Of a stretch of 64,000 bases of DNA, positions 57,081 to 64,000 are shown piece after piece (position 1 is the first letter of the stretch; each line of letters starts with the position of its first letter). The position numbers were made by a program, and so were the translations under genes. The stretch is taken from positions 6,999,200 to 7,063,199 of the forward strand of contig CM055822.1 in the NCBI GenBank assembly GCA_029582265.1, read 5' to 3'. The notes under the pieces are model-generated. The model had not been told where the DNA came from. It worked only from the letters and a program-made list of their open reading frames with translations, and did not search any database. Source of the DNA: Zoroaster sp. YZ-2022 (taxonomy: Eukaryota; Echinodermata; Asteroidea; Forcipulatida; Zoroasteridae).

Positions 57081-58392
57081 TGACAATAACACGCAGAATT
57101 TTTGGTTACAGGACAATACTATCACTGATGACTTTGGTTGCCAAAGTCATCAGAATTCACCCAAGATTTACCTGATTTTAGGACAGTGCACCCCTGTCTG
57201 CCGTTCATCAAATCAGATGAAGGCATGTCGCTACCACTGTTCTTTGTACAATAATTTTTTTTTGGGGGGGGGGGTGTTTAAAGGGACAATATCATCATGA
57301 TCGGAGTAGAATTTCAACATGGCATGGAATCGGTGTCCTAGTCCAAGTGTTTAGATAATAATTTTGATTATTCGATGATTACCAATGTTTAGCTTCCCTT
57401 GAAAGCTAATTTTGATATTAAGTGTGGGATTGCAAGTGGACAGAGGCCATAGACTTATGACATGTTTAATATTTATGCATTACTGTAACTGTTATGCATG
57501 ACAGCAACTAAATATGATTTTGTGATATATATGTACATATTTGTACTGTAAAGCTATTTTGTGATGGAGGTGATTTTGCTGGAAATTTTGAAGAAAACAT
57601 TTCAGAGTTGTATATATAAATCTTTCAATAGTTATATCCTCTGCAAAATGTCTGCATCAAGTACCCCAAAATAATGTTTTTAAAAAATTCCTTTTTTGCT
57701 GTGAAATGTTTGTAAACAATTTTGTACGTTCCCATTTATTTTCCAATTAGGAGTAATAAGTACACCTTTTCAGTCAAGTTGGTCCAACACTTTTAAAATG
57801 ACCTATGTCACTGTATTTTGGTGTACAATTATTTTCAGTTGTCCATCGTTGGTAAATGTGAGTCAGTTATTATCCACAGATTGGAAATCAAGAGAACAAA
57901 AAGTCAGAAAAAAATATCCAGTTTTACATCAAACTTTCTATCTCGGGTGCTAGTTTTAGAAAAGTTAGTGACAAAATTTCCAAAGTGAATGTCCGTCATT
58001 TGATGACACAAATTCCAATGAATACAAACAATCTGAGTGCATTTTTCACTATTTTCTCGTTAACACCACAATGAAATAAGCTGAAACTTGGACAGGTTTT
58101 TTTTTTTTTATACACATCTCTTGATTTTTGTAAAGTATGGATGCATTTTACACACATTTTACCAAGAGTATAATAACTTTAACTTTTGTTTTTAAGTTTA
58201 TGATTCCTATACAGTTTTTGAGACTGAACGTTCTAACTTGCTCGTTATGTACCTTAGTATATCTTAAAGAAGAATGACATTAAATAAACTTTAAAAAACC
58301 ACTTCTGTTCAACCTGTGACCTTATTGAGTACCTTGGAAATGTGTTGTGTATTTTTGTATACAGGAATTTCTAAGGCAATAGTACATGGACC
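57081..58392. other. intergenic, nothing recognised
   Basis: It has a perfect hairpin gatgactttgg-ttg-ccaaagtcatc at 57127 and a fragment of the 55981 family at 57280-57350. A satellite-flank copy is at 57995-58100. No gene. Confidence 0.4.
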
Positions 58393-58748
58393 ATAAGGTT
58401 GGGCGATAACACGATAATATTGAATATCACGATACCTTTTTTTATTTGATTACGATAATTAAAACAAATATATCGCCATTGTGAGTCAAGTCAGAAATTC
58501 CATGGAAACAAAATTAGGAGTCTTTTCAGCTTCTGGAAATGAGAAACAAAAGTGAACTTCAGAAGTACATACATGCTCTGCAAACGAATTTGCGATTTAT
58601 TGTGATGCTTGTAGAGGTGTACATACCTGTGGTTATTGGCTCTAAAGCAATCATGCGTGAATGAAAAAAATAATCGCGATATTATCGAAAATCATGATAT
58701 ATGTTTGCCGATATATCGTCAATGAAAAAAATCGATATCGCCAAAGCT
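58393..58748. mobile_element. hAT-like or related element with cgata ends
   Basis: ggttgggcgataacacgata and its approximate complement atatcgtcaatg...gatatcgcc bound A/T-rich DNA. The GGGCGATA start recalls common animal MITEs. Confidence 0.5.
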
Positions 58749-58956
58749 TAATGGACCACTCAACAAATAAATAAATAAAACTAAATAAATGATCACGGTT
58801 TTTACATCGAATTTACTGTAAAGTTGATAATCCCTGAATTATTTAACTTTAGGAGATGAACATTTCAGGTTAGATAGAATACATTTCTGAATGACAATTT
58901 TCTCATTAATGATACTCGACACAATGAAATAAGCTGAGACTTTCACAAGTTGTATA

Positions 58957-59830
58957 TTTTATTCAAAGAGAGTAAGCATATTCATAAAAGTAGTTTTACC
59001 AACATTACCAATGTTGTACCTTCCCTTTGATGTATATCTTGATTCAAAGAGAGTAAGCATACTCACAGAAGCAGTTTGGCCAACATTACCAATGTTGTAC
59101 CTTCCCTTCGATGTATATCTTGATTCAAAGAGAGTAAGCATACTCATAGAAGCAGTTTGGCCAACATTACCAATGTTGTACCTTCCCTTTGATGTCTATC
59201 TTGATTCAAAGACAGTAGGCATACTCATAGAAGCAGTTTGGCCAACATTACCAATGTTGTACCTTCCATTGAATGTATATCTTGATTCAAAGAGAGTAAG
59301 CATACTCATATAAGCAGTTTTGCCAACATTACCAATGTTGTACCTTCCCTTCAATGTATATCTTGATTCAAAGAGAGTAAGCATATTCATAGAAGCAGTT
59401 TGGCCAACATTACCAATGCTGTACCCTCCCTTCAATGTATATCTTGATTCAAAGAGAGTAAGCATACTCGTAGAAACAGTTTTGCCAACATTACCAATGC
59501 TGTACCTTCCCTTCAATGTATATCTTGATTCAAAGAGAGTAAGCATATTCATAGAAGCAGTTTAGCCAACATTACCAATGCTGTACCTTCCCTTCAATGT
59601 ATATCTTAATTCAAAGAGAGTAAGCATACTCGTAGAAACAGTTTTGCCAACATTACCAATGTTGTACCTTCCCTTCAATGTATATCTTGATTCAAAGAGA
59701 GTAAGCATACTCGTAGAACCAGTTTTGTCAACATTACCAATGTTGTACCTTCCCTTCAATGTATATCTTGATTCAAAGAGAGTAAGCATACTCATAGAAA
59801 CAGTTTTGCCAACATTACCAGTGTTGTTTC
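58957..59830. repeat. 81-bp satellite array, about 11 units
   Basis: Same unit as 19886, preceded by acaatgaaataagctgagac as elsewhere. Confidence 0.97.
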
Positions 59831-59879
59831 TTCTCTAACAATATTGAATAGGGCCTTTAAATTGAAATAAGTATTTTAA

Positions 59880-60009
59880 CGCCCTAATGGTTTTGGCTAG
59901 GAACCTTCCTGAATCCACCAAAATCCAACACCATGCATGGGCTGTACAGTCCATCAAAATGCAACACAACCAGCTGTTAAAGTGTGCTGGGTTTGGGGTG
60001 GTCAGGGTT
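59880..60009. mobile_element. TTAA element at the TMEM70 stop codon
   Basis: TTAA at 59876-59879 and 60010-60013; ends cgccctaatgg and gtcagggttt. The interior has aatccaccaaaatccaa and its partial inverse. The right TTAA supplies the TAA stop of the adjacent minus-strand gene. Confidence 0.65.
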
Positions 60010-60582
60010 TTAATGGACTCTGTCATATCCCATCAGATGATTGTAATCACTCGGGAGTTTAAAGTTGTACGGATTTACATAGTAAGGCTGACCCCTTGCT
60101 TTCAATGTGGTCAGACTGAAGAGGCTAAGAATTGACCCCGACTTAATAACAGGGACAACATCTTCGCGTTCGAACTCAAATCGTTTCAGTGTCAGGAAGA
60201 CGGACTGTGTCATGGCAATGTATGACTTGCGCTGTTCACTGTAATACATCTTCAGTACCAGTCGCTTATTGAACATCGTCAGGAGGACTGGCATGGCAAC
60301 AACCGCTATAAAAATTGTAACGAATGTGAAGAACATCTCGGCATTGAAGCTCTCGTGCTCCAGTACGGTGAAGATAGTATCTGGTGCCATGTAGAGTGCA
60401 GACAGAGATGTCGCATAGAAGAACACAGTGCAAAACCTCATCATACCGAGAGCTCGTATCTCATACATTAGGTGGTCACCTGTGCTGCTGGTCTGACATG
60501 GCTGGGCGGACTGACGTAATGCTTGTCGCATCCGTGTAACATCTTCATCTGGTTTTGTGAATTGACTCATTGGTCTGGAAAA
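60010..60582 (-). CDS. TMEM70: TMEM70-like protein, last exon
   Basis: This minus-strand exon begins in phase 0 after gtactcttacag and ends at TAA, 190 codons. It encodes two hydrophobic segments (FCTVFFYATSLSALYMAP and FFTFVTIFIAVVAMPVLLTM) separated by a short loop. It ends with KLPSDYNHLMGYDRVH, matching the YIHLMGYDK end of TMEM70. TMEM70 is an inner mitochondrial membrane protein that helps assemble ATP synthase (complex V), mainly its c-ring. The C-terminus stops a few residues after MGYD, earlier than in mammals. The upstream exon with the mitochondrial presequence was not found before 64000. The gene converges on PLCG. Confidence 0.75.
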   Translation of the reverse strand, partial: FSRPMSQFTKPDEDVTRMRQALRQSAQPCQTSSTGDHLMYEIRALGMMRFCTVFFYATSLSALYMAPDTIFTVLEHESFNAEMFFTFVTIFIAVVAMPVLLTMFNKRLVLKMYYSEQRKSYIAMTQSVFLTLKRFEFEREDVVPVIKSGSILSLFSLTTLKARGQPYYVNPYNFKLPSDYNHLMGYDRVH

Positions 60583-60627
60583 CTGTAAGAGTACCTTTAA
60601 CAGAGACAATAAATCATTGCTTATCAC

Positions 60628-61282
60628 GTCTGTGGTAGTAAGCTAGACAAACATGTAGAAAGAAATATAATGGAAATAATGCATGTGAAAATATATCACT
60701 GCTACTCGTGTGCAAAGTCTATGCAGGGGGGGGGGGCAGATGATAAAATGGCCGACTTGCAAAAATTAATCTCGAAAATGACAAGAGCTGATCACAATTT
60801 TACATCAAACTTCCTTTGTGTAAAGTTGGTATTTTGTATAAATTCTAATATGGAATTAACTCTTTCCTCAATTCAAACTGAAAATTATTTCACTTTTCTA
60901 AAATAAACGTGATGGCAACTCGGACAAAAATACTTCTAAGGAAGATTGATATCATCAGCTTTACACCAAGTTAAGTTTCACATTACAATTCCACTATTTT
61001 TTCATTTTTTAATTACCAATACAGAAAGAATGTAGAATACAACCGCCACTTTTCTGTCCAAATATGACCAAATACCACAGATTTCCCTTTAAAAGATGAC
61101 AGAGGACATGCTTAAGGAGAGGAAAATGTAGTCAAGTGAAGATTGGAAATGATATTTTGGGAGATTTTGAGCAATGAATGTATGCACATCCAGTGAGACA
61201 TTAGCCATTTTGTCATCTGCTAAAACCACATGCTGGTGGCGGTTAGGTTCAACATTCTTTCCACTAATACTAAATTTAACCT
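60628..61282. other. TMEM70 intron, nothing recognised
   Basis: A/T-rich with one G tract at 60725. No exon or repeat recognised. Confidence 0.4.
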
Positions 61283-61286
61283 TTAA

Positions 61287-61595
61287 CCCTCCTACTGATA
61301 GACCATTTGAAACCATTCAAAATTTCCACTTTCAAAAATGCCCATTGGTTTTGTACACACATGGTGATACCATTTGAACAGTGTTGAGCAAGCTTTACTA
61401 CCATTCAAATGCATAGAGGGTCCACTGATTCACCACTTAGAAGTATCCAAACAAGGTTTTATATTAGCTGTACTACCATTCAAAACCATTTGGTGAATCA
61501 ATACTGTACAGTTATTTCACCATTCAAAATCACAAAAGCGAATGGTTTCAAATGGTGCATCAACTTGTATGAAAAAGGTACCAGAAGTAGGAGGG
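61287..61595. mobile_element. TTAA element C (CCATTTGAA-word type)
   Basis: 309 bp, TTAA at 61283 and 61596, ends ccctcctactgat and agtaggaggg. The interior repeats accattcaaa, ccatttgaa and their inverses many times. Confidence 0.85.
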
Positions 61596-61744
61596 TTAAT
61601 GTTACTCTTCATTTCAATTTGTCTACACTTCCCTGTTCTTCCATTCTTCCATATCAGTTATTGATCTTTTCAGCAATTGTGAAGTGTGTGGCAATATAAA
61701 ACAGTATTATACTTTATATTTTTGTAAGGACTCAATGATTAGTG

Positions 61745-61890
61745 CTGGAATTTCAGGAGGCCATGGCCTCTGTTGCCCTGCCTGGTCTTGGCCTCGGTGC
61801 CCCTTAAAAATATTCCACACACCCGTTGAAATTCTGGTAATCTAATGAAAATCTTTCCCTGGAAAGGTGGTCTGTCCCTAGCTCTGGTGT
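61745..61890. repeat. interspersed repeat shared with 12668
   Basis: ggtcttggcctcggtgcccc, ttaaaaatattcc and ggaaaggtgg match in order. Confidence 0.55.
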
Positions 61891-62046
61891 AACTACATAG
61901 GGTAATGGAGTAGGAGTTTCACCAGAGCTAGCCTAGCCTTGCGATCATCGTAACTCAACATTATCATGTAGACTCACTTTGGGCTATTTTACCGATACCA
62001 GAACTAAAGTGTTAGCCTTACCCTGTACCACGAGTGTGGCACGGAC

Positions 62047-62475
62047 CCCTAGCCCCCATTCTAGGGCCAATACACTGGACTCACTCCGTATCCTTGGCCC
62101 TAGAGCCCCACATGTACAAAAATGGAGTGATTTTTCAACTTTTGATCCACTATTTATTAGAACCTAAAACTTAGTAATTAGGTAACCTTGCCCAAGCAGA
62201 CACTTTTGGCATAATATCTCACTTTCATGAAATTTTTGAAACATTTTTTAAATAAAAAAATAATAAAATTTAAATCTCACCAAAATTACTGATCTCACAA
62301 TAGTAAACTTCATGCCAAAAGTGTCTGCTTGGGCAAGCTTACCTAATCACAAAATTTTAGATTGTATTAATTAGCAGATAAAAAGTTGAAAAGTCACTCC
62401 TTTTTTGTATATGTGGGGCTAGAGGGCCAAGGATACGGAGGGAGTCCATTGTATTGGCCCTAGAATGGGGCTATA
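62047..62475. mobile_element. large inverted-repeat element, interrupted
   Basis: Arms start ccattctagggccaatacac and pair with gtattggccctagaatgg; a second inner pair is ttgcccaagcagacactttt with aaaagtgtctgcttgggcaa. Confidence 0.8.
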
Positions 62476-62486
62476 CACTTTGGGGT

Positions 62487-62933
62487 AGAATGTCGTATCC
62501 GACCGCCACTTTGTCTCATTAAATATAACCAATAATGTAATCTTACCTACCTAGTAAGGTGGACAACATATGGATGATGATGGACATATACTTCAAATAA
62601 TTCCAGGATATTTATTTCATGAAAAATCAGGCATTTTTGGTATAAGATGACTTCCTCAGTCATGTCAGTCTGATCTTGTAAACTCCACAATTAGTGACCA
62701 ACACGGTCATTGTGCATGCGCAGTGGCAACTATAATAGGATCCTTCTATTTTCTGAAGGGGAGGATTTTTTTAGAAGGGAAATCAAGTCCGAAAACCATC
62801 ATAAATGTGGATTTTAAAAATAGTTTTCATTTTCTGTACCCCTAAAAATCGATGGAATCATTTTTTAACTGGTTAGTGATTGCAATTTTTTTTTTTTAAA
62901 CCTTAAAAAGTGGCCGTCGGATACGACATTCTT
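62487..62933 (+). mobile_element. 447-bp TIR element, complete copy
   Basis: Ends agaatgtcgtatccgaccgc and ggccgtcggatacgacattct. It is the reference copy for the fragments at 40700-41366. Confidence 0.88.
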
Positions 62934-62939
62934 TCCTTT

Positions 62940-63060
62940 AGATTGTAATAATTAGCAGATCAAAAGTTGAAAAATCGCTCCTTTTTTGTACATGTGGGGC
63001 TAGGGCCAAGGATACGGAGGGAGTCCAGTGTATCGGCCCTAGAATGGGGATATATCCTTT
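62940..63060. mobile_element. right arm of the 62047 element family
   Basis: attagcagatcaaaagttga, ctagggccaaggatacggag and atcggccctagaatgg repeat the right arm, followed by another ccagtgtggcacggaccc as at 62030. Confidence 0.75.
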
Positions 63061-64000
63061 GCCCCACCAGTGTGGCACGGACCCCTAGTCCGTACAAAAA
63101 TGAAATTCTAGGCCCATCATTAGCCCTGATAGGACCCTATCGACTACAGTGCAAAGTACACTTCCGATAGGGTCCTGACCAAGAGTTCTCCCCGTTCGTA
63201 TACCTGTAAAGTTTGCACTGAATGTTCTCCTTTTTTTTACCTGTCTTCGTTCGCTGAACCGAGGAAATGCAGGCACTGTAACTTCTTAACTGCTTCTTGG
63301 AGAAACGATTTTGGCTGAGTGAAAGGTGTCTTTAAAAAAAGAGGATTTCACAGACAGCGCTCACCCGCAACAAAAACATCAAAATCTGTATCAAAAAACA
63401 TTTCATGCCGCTCTACATGCCGAAACATGTACAGCGCTCACCTTGGAAAGGTCAGAACATCAGTTATACGCCAATGGCGACATAAATAGCAATCGAAGTG
63501 CACCTTGCAGGCGATTTAATGAGGCGTGTTATGCCGCCAACCAGCCTTCGCGATGTGTTCTGACTTAAGTCCAAGAGCAGTTAAGAATTTGCCTGCATTT
63601 CTCAGTTCAGCCAAACGAAGTCAGGCAAAAAAGCTGAAAATTCAGCACAAACTTTATTGACGTGAAAGAACTCTTGAGTCAAAGGCTCTTTTACTATCGG
63701 AACTAGTGTACTGCACTCGTATCTCCATATCAGGGCTAGGCCCGCCATGTTCCAAGTCATTACCTTCGAATGATGAGTACATAGCCTCTTTGAGAAACAA
63801 GCACTTGATGAAACAATCCATGGTGCTGCGCCAAACCATCTTCTGTATAAGAAGGGTTCTATCCCATATGTGAAAGTAATTTTTGAGCTGTCAAATTTTG
63901 TTTATGTTTTGAACGTGGTGAAGATTGCGCATGACACCCTTTCAAAAGCTCTAATTTGAGGGAATGACCAAACGCCAATGGGCGCTGATTGGGCATGAAA
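63061..64000. other. nothing recognised
   Basis: A hairpin taggaccctatcg...cgatagggtcct lies at 63128-63176. Open frames at 63326-63568 (+) and 63654-63839 (-) have no known domain. Confidence 0.4.

Noticed and set aside
63654..63839. 61-codon - strand frame after a possible acceptor (ttcttatacag), with AATAAA at its stop
   Set aside because: No recognisable family, and the poly(A) signal overlaps the stop; insufficient to call a gene, although it might be a terminal exon.

Overview
This window is animal nuclear DNA. It has long introns with GT-AG boundaries, several intron-length tandem arrays, tRNA-derived SINEs with (AAT)n tails, and many non-autonomous DNA transposons with TTAA or TA target duplications. 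The proteins and the repeat style fit a marine invertebrate deuterostome, most likely an echinoderm. That species call is inference and of moderate confidence.

The main gene is a phospholipase C gamma (PLCG) on the + strand, covering about 2.3-48.3 kb. Its 5' part (EF hands, PLC-X, first half of the split PH domain) lies upstream of the window. Eighteen constitutive or alternative coding positions can be read with splice phases that all match. In order they encode: end of the split-PH first half, N-SH2, C-SH2, the regulatory tyrosine linker, SH3, the second PH half, PLC-Y, C2, and a short predicted coiled-coil tail ending at a TAA at 47848. The summed exons are a multiple of three (778 codons plus stop with exon 3a, 779 with exon 3b).

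The most interesting result is that the second half of the N-SH2 domain is present twice, as two intact tandem exons (14135-14335 and 15109-15312). They have identical splice phases and about 50 percent amino-acid identity. Choosing one or the other would keep the phosphotyrosine pocket, encoded upstream, and swap the half that sets peptide specificity. A second splicing oddity lies at the SH3/PH exon, where a 39-bp tandem repeat has copied the exon's own 5' splice site to give five donors. Every donor but the first would add an in-frame stop.

The introns are filled by satellites (34-, 17/18-, 88-, 81-, 14-, 39-, 17-, 19-, 63- and 45-bp units) and by mobile elements. The largest intron (33.5-42.1 kb) holds two divergently placed intron-containing genes: a decayed DDE-type transposase-like gene (-) with a C2H2 finger, and a BEN-domain gene (+) that is open except for one TAG codon. 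Downstream of PLCG the region is repeat-rich: TTAA elements, SINEs, a 140-bp array and more of the 81-bp satellite. At 60.0-60.6 kb it reaches the last exon of a TMEM70-like mitochondrial assembly-factor gene on the - strand, convergent with PLCG. The rest of the window to 64 kb is nested inverted-repeat elements with no recognised gene.

A theme across the window is groups of short mobile elements that share ends or scaffold but carry different internal repeated words. Each word seems to be replaced together at all its positions. The clearest pair is at 54.56-54.96 kb; the TTAA elements at 12.9-13.6 and 61.3-61.6 kb are likely further cases.
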